Positions 43,609 through 52,302 of a DNA stretch of 64,000 nt are shown one piece after another (within the stretch, counting starts at the first letter, position 1; each line of letters opens with the position of its first letter). The DNA lies in assembly GCF_000340375.1 (NCBI RefSeq), contig NZ_KB446649.1:214397-278396 (forward strand). Direction: 5' to 3'. Under the pieces are notes generated by a model, which did not search any database, was not told the origin of the DNA, and saw only the letters and a list, made by a program, of their open reading frames with translations. This stretch comes from Eggerthia catenaformis OT 569 = DSM 20559. Lineage in GTDB: Bacteria; Bacillota_I; Bacilli_A; Erysipelotrichales; Coprobacillaceae. Both the position numbers and the translations under genes were made by a program.

Positions 43609-44917
43609 CTTTATCTTCTCCTTTCATTTTAGGAATTTCTACCATGGTTCTAAAACCATTCATATTATAAAAAGATACTTTACCTCCTATAATTGCTAAT
43701 CTCTCTTTCATTTGTGTAAGACCAAAACCATCTTGTATCTCAGCACAGCCAATACCATCATCCTGAATAGTAATATAATATAGATCATCTGTATTAAACA
43801 TCTGTATTTCAATTTTTTTAGCATGACCATGTCTTAAAGAATTAGTAATAGATTCCTGAATAACTCTAAATATAATATCTTCTTTAGTGATTTCTAAATC
43901 AACACGATCCCATTCATAATATAATTCAATATCCAACTTAGAAAGATTTTTATATTCCTCAATCATCTTATTTAAAGCATCTTTTAAGGTTCTTTCTTCT
44001 AATGCTCCCGGTCTTAATTTATTTAATGATCTTCTCACATCACCAATTCCTTCTCTGACTACTTGACTAACTAGCTGAAGCTGATGCTTAGCACGTTCAT
44101 GATCAATATCAAATAATACCAAAACAGCATCTACACCGGCGGCTATCCCGGTAAGGGCATGACCGAGAGTATCATGTATTTCTCTTGCAATTCTTTTTCT
44201 TTCTCTATCTTCAGCAATCTTTTCTGTTAAAGCAACATAATTTTTTAATTCCGCATTAACTTGTGAAGCCATAGCTAACTCTTCTTCAATATGCTGCTTT
44301 TCTTCTAATGAATTTAATAAGTAAATAACCAGAAAAGCAATGAATAAGACAATATTCAGAGAATCAATAAAATATCTGATAAATAAAAGAAATAATCTGA
44401 TATTTTGAGGAAGAAAAGCAATATAAACATCTAATGACGGCATTTTTAAGACAATAGAGACCAGTTGATAATTAGCAATCAACTGCATTCCAAATCCGAT
44501 TGCAACATAAGCAAGCCAGTATTTATTATCACTGGCAGTATAGAAGATATCCATAAATACAAATAATATAATACCGCTATAACAGTCATACATGATAAAA
44601 AGCATCCAAATCGCAAGTACCAGTTCAGCAAATGTCAGATAACTATATAGTCTGCTTTCTCGATTCGCAATAACCCCTTTCCCAATCATAATAATCATTA
44701 ATAAAGCAAATAGACTCATTGAACCTAGATACATTCTAATTGGTGAGGAAGGAACAGCACTTAAATTTTCCAGAAGAGAATGAGCTCTTTGAGAAGCAAG
44801 AATATATTTTGTACAGAATAAAAATAGTGATGTATTGTATATAACGGCTGCAAAGTTTAAAACCATCAAGCATTTTCTGACAAATTCCAGTCTTTTTCTG
44901 CTATAAGTGATATTCAT
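43601..44917 (-). CDS. Sensor histidine kinase (HisKA_3 type)
   Basis: A 438-residue membrane kinase with about six to seven N-terminal helices (residues 15-215), then HisKA_3 with phospho-His in RIAREIHDTLGHALTG, and an HATPase domain (VIQESITNSLRHGHAKKIEI, IQDDGIGC). ATG 44917 shares one base with the stop of the preceding binding-protein gene, a tight coupling. It probably receives sugar signals from that protein. Confidence 0.92.
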   Translation of the reverse strand: MNITYSRKRLEFVRKCLMVLNFAAVIYNTSLFLFCTKYILASQRAHSLLENLSAVPSSPIRMYLGSMSLFALLMIIMIGKGVIANRESRLYSYLTFAELVLAIWMLFIMYDCYSGIILFVFMDIFYTASDNKYWLAYVAIGFGMQLIANYQLVSIVLKMPSLDVYIAFLPQNIRLFLLFIRYFIDSLNIVLFIAFLVIYLLNSLEEKQHIEEELAMASQVNAELKNYVALTEKIAEDRERKRIAREIHDTLGHALTGIAAGVDAVLVLFDIDHERAKHQLQLVSQVVREGIGDVRRSLNKLRPGALEERTLKDALNKMIEEYKNLSKLDIELYYEWDRVDLEITKEDIIFRVIQESITNSLRHGHAKKIEIQMFNTDDLYYITIQDDGIGCAEIQDGFGLTQMKERLAIIGGKVSFYNMNGFRTMVEIPKMKGEDKDD

Positions 44918-45879
44918 TACTGCCACCCTGAAATATCATAATCATTAATCATTTTTCTTGTAATAAGTGATACCGGAACAATAATCTGACGACTGACTTT
45001 CTTGGAAGCTAGTAACTTATAAATACTTTCAATAGCTTTTTGTCCCATTGTTAGCGGTGACTGAGCAGCTGTTGCCTGAACATAGCTTGTTTCCTTTAGT
45101 AATCTTTTAACATCAGGTGATCCATCTACTCCATAGACATAGACCTTGTGATGAAGATTATTATTCTCTAAAGAAGCTAGGGCTCCTAATGCACTAGGGT
45201 CATTTAATGCCATAATAACATTAAAAGAAATCCCTTTTTTAATCACTTCCTGAACTTTAGGCATTGCCAACTCTGTCTGCCCTAAACAATCTGCTCTAGC
45301 CGCTATATGATAGTTTTTATTTCCTTTAATAGTATCTTCAAATCCCCTGATTCTATCCACTGCTGAATAGGCTGATCGATGTTCTAAAAGAAGAATGTGT
45401 GCAGATTTCACCTCTTTCATCATATCTTTAGCACATAACACACCCGCATCATAATTATTAGATAAAATGGTTGTATCAGGACTGTCATTCTTATACAGCT
45501 GTGAATCTACTATAACAATCTTAATATGTTTCTTTTTAGCATAATCAACAGCCGCATTTATCTGTTTATCATTTCCATCTACCGGATTAATAATCAATCC
45601 ATCAATCCCTTCATCAACTAATTTTCTGATCTGCTTAGCCTGTCTGGCAGAATCTAAAGCAGGGTCCCTGGTATAAAGAATATCGCTATTCTCACTGACT
45701 TTCTTTACCACCTGCTCATTAAGAGCTGTATAAAATGAATTATTCATAGTCATATAAGTAGCACCGATCTTGTATTGTTTAGAAAATACCGGAAGATATC
45801 TATAACAACCAAATATAATGCTTACAATAATAAAACTTAAGATACTCCAGAATATTATTGTATATTTTTTTATATTCAT
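44917..45879 (-). CDS. Sugar-binding protein of the ribose-binding type (membrane-anchored)
   Basis: A 320-residue protein with an uncleaved-looking N-terminal helix (IIFWSILSFIIVSIIFG) and a Peripla_BP_4 domain: KIGATYMTMNNSFYTALNEQ, IDGLIINPVDGN, HILLLEHRSAYSAVDRIRGF and VIMALNDPSALGAL. No transporter genes accompany it, so it most likely presents a sugar signal to the downstream kinase. First gene of the four-gene operon. Confidence 0.9.
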   Translation of the reverse strand: MNIKKYTIIFWSILSFIIVSIIFGCYRYLPVFSKQYKIGATYMTMNNSFYTALNEQVVKKVSENSDILYTRDPALDSARQAKQIRKLVDEGIDGLIINPVDGNDKQINAAVDYAKKKHIKIVIVDSQLYKNDSPDTTILSNNYDAGVLCAKDMMKEVKSAHILLLEHRSAYSAVDRIRGFEDTIKGNKNYHIAARADCLGQTELAMPKVQEVIKKGISFNVIMALNDPSALGALASLENNNLHHKVYVYGVDGSPDVKRLLKETSYVQATAAQSPLTMGQKAIESIYKLLASKKVSRQIIVPVSLITRKMINDYDISGWQ

Positions 45880-45923
45880 TTAATTCCCCTCCTAATCCCT
45901 CTTCATAATATCACATAATTAAT

Positions 45924-45957
45924 ATGACAATTGTCATTAATCATAAATAATTGTCAT
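45924..45957. promoter_or_regulatory. Palindromic operator plus half site
   Basis: ATGACAATTGTCAT (45924-45937) is a perfect 14-bp palindrome. A further AATTGTCAT half (45949-45957) lies 20 bases from the matching half, two helical turns. It sits between the sensor operon and the HAD gene, suiting a regulator of either or both. Confidence 0.55.
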
Positions 45958-45965
45958 ATTTCTTA

Positions 45966-45996
45966 TTTGATTTATTGATATATTCAATAAATCAAA
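45966..45996. promoter_or_regulatory. Second inverted repeat in the divergent region
   Basis: TTTGATTTATTGA (45966-45978) and its exact complement (45984-45996) flank TATAT. It is 27 bases before the HAD start codon and differs in sequence from the ATGACAATTGTCAT palindrome. Confidence 0.5.
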
Positions 45997-46022
45997 TACA
46001 ATAAATGAAAAGGAGATTGACT

Positions 46023-46814
46023 ATGGAAACAATTGTTTTTAGTGATATTGATGGCACTTTATTAAATGATCATCATCAGATTACCCCACTTACTATGCAA
46101 GCTCTTCACACTCTTAAAATCAAGAATATTCCTTTTGTGATTGTATCTGCCAGAAGTCCTTCCGGCATTTATCCGATTATTGAAAAGAATAATATTTATT
46201 GTGATATTATTTGTTATAGCGGAGGGCTGATTCTTGATCATAATAGAACTATTATTTATAATCAAGGCTTTTCAAAGGATTATGCCTCTCAAATTATTAC
46301 TTATCTTGAAAATAATAAAATGGATTGTACATGGAATATTTATTCATTGGATCAATGGATTGTTAAAGATAAAAATGATCCTAGAGTCAAACATGAAGAA
46401 AGAATTGTTGAAGCATTGAGTACTCAAGGATCTCTTGAAAATATTCAAAATGATGTAAATAAGATTCTTTTAATGTGTAATCCTAAGAGTATTCTTTCTA
46501 TTCAAAGCAAGCTTCAAGATCTGTTTGATAATGTAACTATTTCACAATCTTCTGATATTCTTCTTGAAATCAATGCTAAAGGTGTTAATAAAGCCTATGC
46601 TATCAAAAAACTATGTGAAATAAAACAGATAGATATTAAAAAGTCTATTGCTTTTGGAGATCAGTTTAATGATGAAGAAATGCTTAAATGCGCAGGATAT
46701 CCTTTTTTAATGGATAATGCTCCCGATGAGCTAAAAAAGATTATTAAAAATCATACTCAAAGCAATAATGAAGATGGTATTTATTATGCTTTAAAAAAAC
46801 TCAATATTATTTAA
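46023..46814 (+). CDS. Cof-type HAD-superfamily phosphatase
   Basis: A 263-residue cytosolic phosphatase. Motif I FSDIDGTLLND with the nucleophile Asp, VIVSARSP (motif II region), a Cof cap, and motif IV AFGDQFNDEEML. Such enzymes dephosphorylate sugar phosphates, fitting the neighbouring PTS. ATG 46023 has AAGGAG 7 bases upstream. Divergent from the sensor operon. Confidence 0.93.
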   Translation: METIVFSDIDGTLLNDHHQITPLTMQALHTLKIKNIPFVIVSARSPSGIYPIIEKNNIYCDIICYSGGLILDHNRTIIYNQGFSKDYASQIITYLENNKMDCTWNIYSLDQWIVKDKNDPRVKHEERIVEALSTQGSLENIQNDVNKILLMCNPKSILSIQSKLQDLFDNVTISQSSDILLEINAKGVNKAYAIKKLCEIKQIDIKKSIAFGDQFNDEEMLKCAGYPFLMDNAPDELKKIIKNHTQSNNEDGIYYALKKLNII

Positions 46815-46836
46815 AAGGTAATCCTTTGTAGTACCC

Positions 46837-46860
46837 CTCTCCGGTTATTCAACCGGAGAG
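46837..46860. terminator. Hairpin between convergent genes
   Basis: Perfect 10-bp GC-rich stem CTCTCCGGTT/AACCGGAGAG, ATTC loop. T-run weak on both sides. Confidence 0.6.
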
Positions 46861-46884
46861 TTCACTTCATCTGAGATTACTTTT

Positions 46885-47163
46885 TTATTCCTGATAATCT
46901 AAAGCCAAACGATCTTTAGTAACTGTTTTAATATAAGAAACAGCTTCTAAATGATAAGGATCTGAAGCATATCTTTTTAAGTCTTCTTCATCATCAAATA
47001 AAGTGCTTAATACAACATCCCTATCACTTGTATAACAAGAATTGAGATAAACCGTTATCTCTTTAAGATAATCAATCTTATCCTTAAGTCCTTCTAAATC
47101 TTTTTTAATCTTTAATCCCGCATCTTTATCAATTAAATTCCATGCTACAATATGTCTGATCAT
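46885..47163 (-). CDS. Dabb (stress-responsive alpha/beta barrel) domain protein
   Basis: A 92-residue Dabb-family protein: MIRHIVAWNLIDKDAGLKIK, then DVVLSTLFDDEEDLKRYASDPYHL. Homologues form dimeric barrels; their role is usually unclear. Its ATG overlaps the amylase stop by 4 bases, so it belongs to that operon. Confidence 0.9.
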   Translation of the reverse strand: MIRHIVAWNLIDKDAGLKIKKDLEGLKDKIDYLKEITVYLNSCYTSDRDVVLSTLFDDEEDLKRYASDPYHLEAVSYIKTVTKDRLALDYQE

Positions 47164-48590
47164 ACAGTCTCCTTTACTTTATATATATTAAGCTTGCCAT
47201 CATCACAGATAAATTCTCCTGATCCATCTTCATTAATAAGAATATCATGATTGCCATCAGTAAATAATTGTCCGCTATATTGCTTGCCTGCATACATGAT
47301 CTTAGTTCCGCCTGCGGCATTGGTCATAATAACTACAAAGCCATCATTATTTTCACCCTCATAGCTCCAACCAATAAGATCAGGATGATCAAAATAATCA
47401 TGTCTTTCTCCTGCCATATGGTCTCTTCTTAATGCAAGCATCTCATCAATAATTGGACTTATTGATTCAATCTGACTATAAGGTATGCCATAATAGTCTC
47501 CATAGAATATACATGGGTATCCTTCATCTCTTAATAATATTAATGCATAAGCCTATGGCTTAAACCAGCTTTTAACAAATGATTCCAATCCCTGAGAAGG
47601 CTGAGTATCATGATTATCTACAAAAGTAACTGCATGGTTGCTTTTGCAGCTGACTAAAGTATGATCAAAAATAGTACGCATATCAAATGATCCATTTGTT
47701 GATGAAGCATTATAAAGATTATAATGAAGAGGGACATCAAAGAGGGATAATGATTCATCCACTTCATCTAAATAATGAAGCAGATGATTAATATCACCAT
47801 GCCAGTATTCACCTACTGCAAATAACTCTTTTCCTGTCTGTTTTCTTAAATAAGAAAGCCAGTCTTTAAAGAAATAAGCAGAGATATGTTTAACCGCATC
47901 TAATCTAAAACCATCATTATGACAAGTATTTAAGTACCATAGTCCCCACTCTTTACATTCTTCAATCACTTTATCAACACTAAAATCTAAATCCGCACCC
48001 ATTAGATAATCAAAATTTTCATTCTCATCATCTACTTCATGATTCCATTCTTTATTCTCAAATAAAAAATTACTATGCCTATCATTTAATCCATCATAAT
48101 CTGTTCCATTAAAGCATTCCCAGTTCCAATGAAAAGTGGAATACTTATCATGACGTTTCGGAAATGTATAAACGGTATAAGCTTCAATTGTTTCTAAATC
48201 TGAAATAATTTGTTCTCGCAAAACAGGATTCACTTCATAAGCCTGTACTTTTTCACTGCTGTCAGCCCCCATCTTATGATTAAGAACTATATCACTATAA
48301 ACATTTAATCCCGCCTGATGACATGCTTCAATACATTCTAAATATTCTTTTTTTGTTCCATATTTTGTTTCAATAGAGCCTTTAGAAGGAAACTCTCCTA
48401 AATCATAAACATCATAAACTCCATATCCAACCTCCTGATTGCCTCTTATGCCTTTATAGGCGGGAGGCATCCATACTGCTGTTATCCCTTTATCTGATAA
48501 TTTTTTTGCTTCTTTTTTCAGAATATTCCATAGATGTGGTTGATTATTTAAATACCACTCAAAATACTGTATCATCACTTTATGTTTCAT
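47160..48590 (-). pseudogene. Cytosolic alpha-amylase (GH13) interrupted by one TAG codon
   Basis: One 477-codon frame with a single in-frame TAG at 47555-47553 (after ...SWFKP, before AYALILLRDEGYP). Family catalytic residues all precede the stop: DGFRLDAVKHI (nucleophile), AVGEYWHGD (acid/base) and VTFVDNHDTQ. The truncated 345-residue product lacks the last barrel strand and the C-terminal beta domain, so it is probably inactive unless the stop is read through. The downstream part (CIFYGDYYGIP... to ...NIYKVKETV) keeps good coding sequence, pointing to a recent mutation or a sequencing error. ATG 48590 lies just after the stop of the 48592-48924 gene. Confidence 0.88.
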
Positions 48591-48591
48591 T

Positions 48592-48924
48592 CTATTCATT
48601 CTCCCCAAATAATAATAAATCACTTTCCAGTAATTCATTAATATAGCCGGTCACATCTAAATCAAGATATGATAAACCGTCTAAGCTCCCTGATTCTCTA
48701 ATAACTTCATGATCAGTGATTATTTCTATTGACCATAATCCATGATATGGCTTCATCGGTATTAATAAAGTATCTGTAATTGCCTGATAAATAATCGTTT
48801 TAATAGCTTCTATTTTTATCTTATCAGAAGTGATAAGATAATCATTGCAATATATAGCATCTGATAAGATAATCTCCTCTTTTCTTGAATGATGCTCACT
48901 TATTAGTATAATCTTATTAATCAT
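48592..48924 (-). CDS. Hypothetical protein upstream of the amylase
   Basis: A 110-residue protein with no recognised domain (MINKIILISEHHSRKEEIIL, LLIPMKPYHGLWSIEIITDH). AGGAGG lies 7 bases before the ATG and its stop is one base before the amylase ATG, so it is translated with the amylase operon. Confidence 0.6.
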   Translation of the reverse strand: MINKIILISEHHSRKEEIILSDAIYCNDYLITSDKIKIEAIKTIIYQAITDTLLIPMKPYHGLWSIEIITDHEVIRESGSLDGLSYLDLDVTGYINELLESDLLLFGENE

Positions 48925-48966
48925 GAGTTATCCTCCTCATGTATTCTAACATAATTTCTTCTGTAA

Positions 48967-48990
48967 AAAAAAGGATAAGAAATCTTACCC
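48967..48990 (-). terminator. Terminator after uppP
   Basis: Minus-strand stem GGGTAAGA/TCTTATCC (one G-U pair) overlapping the stop codon, followed by eight U. Confidence 0.7.
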
Positions 48991-49830
48991 TAAAAAAATA
49001 CCATATAATAATACAATAACACCTAAAGCTATACGATAGTAGCCGAAGATTTTAAAATCATGTTTTTTAATATAATCCATTAAGAACCTGATAATCATAA
49101 GACTTGTCAAAAACGCTACGAGCATTCCTGTCAATAAAACAACAATCTCGCTCATTGAAAAAGCAAATCCAAATTTAACAATTTTTAAGAGGCTGGCACC
49201 GAACATTACAGGAATAGCTAAAAAGAATGTAAATTCAGCTGCCGTGGTTCTTGAAACACCTAACATTAAAGAACCAACAATTGTAGATCCGGAACGAGAT
49301 GTTCCCGGAAATATTGCAGCAATAAGCTGGAAGAATCCTATTTCTAAAGCTGTTTTCCCATTTAACTGTTTTAATGATTTGACTCTTGGTTTATGATCTT
49401 CATTTTTATTTTCAACAATAATAAAAGCTATCCCAAATACTATTAGAGCAATAGCTACACACCAGTAGTTATAGAACCATTTTTCAAATAATTCATCAAA
49501 AGCTAAGCCAATGACCGCTGCCGGCAGACAAGCTAAAATAATTTTGAGCCATAAATCAATAATCGGCATTTTAACATACTTTTTAATGCCTTTTTGTGTT
49601 TCATCAGACTTTTGAAATGGCCATATCTTGTCCCAGAAAATAACCACAACTGCCAGGATAGCTCCTAATTGAATAACAACTTCATACATACTATAAAATT
49701 TAGCTGAAGTTACTGTCTCTAGACTAATAAACTTATTTAATAAAATCATATGTCCTGTTGAGCTGATAGGCAGCCATTCGGTAATGCCTTCAACAATTCC
49801 AAATAAAATAGATATTAATATTTTAATCAT
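48985..49830 (-). CDS. uppP: Undecaprenyl-diphosphatase UppP (BacA)
   Basis: A 281-residue membrane enzyme that regenerates undecaprenyl phosphate for wall synthesis and gives bacitracin tolerance. GIVEGITEWLPISSTGHMIL and FPGTSRSGSTIVGSLMLGVSRTTAAEF are the two active-site motifs. ATG 49830 has GGGAG 9 bases upstream; the frame opens 14 codons earlier inside the preceding gene. Confidence 0.95.
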   Translation of the reverse strand: MIKILISILFGIVEGITEWLPISSTGHMILLNKFISLETVTSAKFYSMYEVVIQLGAILAVVVIFWDKIWPFQKSDETQKGIKKYVKMPIIDLWLKIILACLPAAVIGLAFDELFEKWFYNYWCVAIALIVFGIAFIIVENKNEDHKPRVKSLKQLNGKTALEIGFFQLIAAIFPGTSRSGSTIVGSLMLGVSRTTAAEFTFFLAIPVMFGASLLKIVKFGFAFSMSEIVVLLTGMLVAFLTSLMIIRFLMDYIKKHDFKIFGYYRIALGVIVLLYGIFLG

Positions 49831-49868
49831 ATAATTATACTCCCATCTTTCATATAATAGCAATTCCC

Positions 49869-50141
49869 TCATCCATTTTCAATTATTTTAGATAATTGAA
49901 TATCTTCTAAATAGGCATTTAAGCTCATTTGACCTGCCAATATAAGTTCCGGCTTTCTGTTTTTTAATGTTAAAGACATTCTCTGATACATATTATCTCT
50001 ATAATCAATATGTTGTTCTTCTAAAATCTGAGTTAATGCACTCACCTGCGATAATAGTGATATATAAGCATTATATAAATCATCTTTATCTACCTCGGGA
50101 CATTTAAAATTCATAGTTATATCTTTATAAAAATTATCCAT
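49869..50141 (-). CDS. Hypothetical protein
   Basis: A 90-residue, probably helical protein (MDNFYKDITMNFKCPEVDKD, SLLSQVSALTQILEEQHIDY). No known domain. It overlaps the SseB-like gene by 8 bases and lies in the operon from patatin to uppP. Confidence 0.6.
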   Translation of the reverse strand: MDNFYKDITMNFKCPEVDKDDLYNAYISLLSQVSALTQILEEQHIDYRDNMYQRMSLTLKNRKPELILAGQMSLNAYLEDIQLSKIIENG

Positions 50142-50940
50142 GTGAGATTCCTTTCTTTAAGAATTTCTGAAATTCATGATAAAGATTTTCATTATCTAAA
50201 TTAATAATAACTGCCAAACTATAGTCCTTATTTTCATTAAGCCATTTAGAAATAGTAATGAGACATAAAGCCATCGCCTGATGTAAATTAAAAGTATTAA
50301 GAAAAGGAATCGCAAGAGAATGAATATTGTTATGCTTAGCAATTTCTAAAGCATTTATATAACTGTCACCAATTAAAAACTCTTCTTTATCAGAGAGAAG
50401 AATCTGAATATCCTGATTATTTATCATTGCTTCTCCTTCATTCAGTCTATCACTCTGATCAATAATAAAGACCCTTGACTGTACTTCTAAATCTTCTATA
50501 GCACCTACATTAAAGAATATACGGCTGTTAGGTACTTTAGGCTTAATAATCATTTCTATTAAAGAAAGAGGAAGATAAAGTGAGTCCTGATAAGGATCAA
50601 TGACTACACCATTTGTATATTTCATACAAGCCTCTAATATATTTCTCAAAGAAACTTCTAAAAAAGAAGATTTCATTTGCTGATAAGCACTTTCTTTATC
50701 TAAAAACAAAGGATAAGCCTGCATATCCTGATAAACGAATGTCTTTATTTTTAAAGATGTCTGATCCTTCGTTTTAATAATATCACCCTGATTAACTGAA
50801 TCATCAATCATATGATCCGGTAGTTCTACAGGCACTAAATAATAAGTATCTAAATGATGTTTTAAACAATCTAATACCACTAACATATTATCTTGTGTTG
50901 TTTCTTTTTTAAACTGTTTAATAGCTTCTTTTAATTCCAT
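50134..50940 (-). CDS. SseB-domain protein with a macro-like C-terminal half
   Basis: A 268-residue cytosolic protein. Residues 1-135 resemble the SseB N-terminal domain: NMLVVLDCLKHHLDTYYLVPVEL, TFVYQDMQAYPLFLDKESA, NGVVIDPYQDSLYLPLSLI. Residues 185-268 resemble the end of a macro domain (SYINALEIAKHNNIHSLAIPFLNTF, WLNENKDYSLAVIINLDNEN), though the ADP-ribose-binding loops are not seen. The SseB call is firmer than the macro call. AAGGAG is 6 bases before the ATG. Operon with a flavodoxin-like and a patatin gene. Confidence 0.6.
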   Translation of the reverse strand: MELKEAIKQFKKETTQDNMLVVLDCLKHHLDTYYLVPVELPDHMIDDSVNQGDIIKTKDQTSLKIKTFVYQDMQAYPLFLDKESAYQQMKSSFLEVSLRNILEACMKYTNGVVIDPYQDSLYLPLSLIEMIIKPKVPNSRIFFNVGAIEDLEVQSRVFIIDQSDRLNEGEAMINNQDIQILLSDKEEFLIGDSYINALEIAKHNNIHSLAIPFLNTFNLHQAMALCLITISKWLNENKDYSLAVIINLDNENLYHEFQKFLKKGISHG

Positions 50941-50950
50941 AAGATCTCCT

Positions 50951-51412
50951 TTATTTACGATGTTTTAAATAAGCTTTTAAAGCTATAGAAAGGATCGAAG
51001 GAAGACTGTTTTTTAAATAGTTTCCTATTTTTTTAGCTTTTATATTCGTTAGTATATCTGTTATATGTTCATCTTTTAATCCATACATAGCCCATAAAGC
51101 AAGATTCTTTTCTTTCATATAGGTATTTACATCTTTACCAATAGATCCTGTTGTATGATTATAACAGACAATAAGATAAGTATAGGGATAACTATTTGTC
51201 TGAATATTAAGATTTTTAAAGAACAGTTCAATATCATTAGAAAAAGTAACTTTCTCAACAGGAATAATAAACCCTAAATGATTCTCTTCATAAAACTGAA
51301 ATTTTTGATTATTTAAACATTCTCTAATATCTATAATTTCTTGATTAAAATACTCTTTTAGTTTAAAAGCTGTTTGTCTGCAATGATTATTTTCTGCATC
51401 ATAAAATATCAT
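50951..51412 (-). CDS. Flavodoxin-like domain protein
   Basis: A 153-residue protein that reads like a diverged flavodoxin: first strand and loop MIFYDAENNHCRQTAFKLKEYF (the usual TGNT phosphate loop is replaced by DAENNHCRQ), LGFIIPVEK and TYLIVCYNHTTGSIGK. FMN binding is therefore doubtful. It overlaps the patatin gene by 4 bases. Confidence 0.6.
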   Translation of the reverse strand: MIFYDAENNHCRQTAFKLKEYFNQEIIDIRECLNNQKFQFYEENHLGFIIPVEKVTFSNDIELFFKNLNIQTNSYPYTYLIVCYNHTTGSIGKDVNTYMKEKNLALWAMYGLKDEHITDILTNIKAKKIGNYLKNSLPSILSIALKAYLKHRK

Positions 51413-52260
51413 AATAAATCTCTTTTCATAAATTCTTTAAGTTCATCCATATGTTTCTGCATCACATTACGCCCTGTTTGATAAACTCTTTCTAATTCTT
51501 TAGGATCATGTTCAATAGGGCCTATATTCAATGATTCTTCCGGCTGGATAATAAAAGCCTTGCCAGCTTCTTTTTGACTTTGAACATATTCTACTTGTCT
51601 ATTATAACGGATATGCCTATTTTCTAATAGACTAATTAATTCAGGTTGCTTTTTTAGAAACATTTTCATAATATTCATATGTTCATAAGGCTCTTTATGA
51701 TAGTCCCGAGGCTGTGTTAATACGACAATATTTTTGTTGTAGCCAATAGATTCAAAATATTCTAAAGGAATAGAATCACTGATTCCTCCATCTAATAATT
51801 CCTTATCATCTACTTTAACAGGTCTTGCAAAAACAGGCATACTGGCAGATCCCTGAATATAAAGAAGATCTTTTCCAATGCCTTCCTTACATAAATGATA
51901 AAGAGGCTTTCCATCCACCTGTGTAGCTACACAATAGAAAGATGTTGGATTCTTTTTAAATGTATAGTGATCAAAAGGATCTAATTCCATGGGTACTTGA
52001 TAATAACAAAATTGAGCATTATAAAGATTTCCTGTTCTGATTAATGAGCGATAGCTGCAATAACGCGGATCTTTCGCAAATCTCTTATTATAACGAATTG
52101 TACGCCCAATCTGTCTGGAAACAAAATTACAACCAAATGTTGCTCCGGCACTTACTCCTATAACACCATCTACTTCCGTTTGACTTTCCATCATAACATC
52201 TAATACCCCGGCAGTGAACATTCCTCTCATTGCACCGCCTTCCAAGACTAATCCCATCAT
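51409..52260 (-). CDS. Patatin-like phospholipase
   Basis: A 283-residue acyl hydrolase. GLVLEGGAMRGMFTAGVLDV (oxyanion loop), GVSAGATFG with the nucleophile Ser in GxSxG, and LLDGGISDSIP with the catalytic Asp are intact. No signal peptide, so cytosolic, probably acting on membrane lipids. ATG 52260 has GGAGG 8 bases upstream; an earlier ATG overlaps this site. First gene of the operon ending in uppP. Confidence 0.93.
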   Translation of the reverse strand: MMGLVLEGGAMRGMFTAGVLDVMMESQTEVDGVIGVSAGATFGCNFVSRQIGRTIRYNKRFAKDPRYCSYRSLIRTGNLYNAQFCYYQVPMELDPFDHYTFKKNPTSFYCVATQVDGKPLYHLCKEGIGKDLLYIQGSASMPVFARPVKVDDKELLDGGISDSIPLEYFESIGYNKNIVVLTQPRDYHKEPYEHMNIMKMFLKKQPELISLLENRHIRYNRQVEYVQSQKEAGKAFIIQPEESLNIGPIEHDPKELERVYQTGRNVMQKHMDELKEFMKRDLL

Positions 52261-52302
52261 AATCATTTCCTCCATTTATTTGGTATCATATCACAAGAAG
52301 TC

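Noticed and set aside
47160..47441. Separate 93-codon gene
   Set aside because: It is the in-frame C-terminal part of the amylase beyond the TAG codon, not an independent gene.
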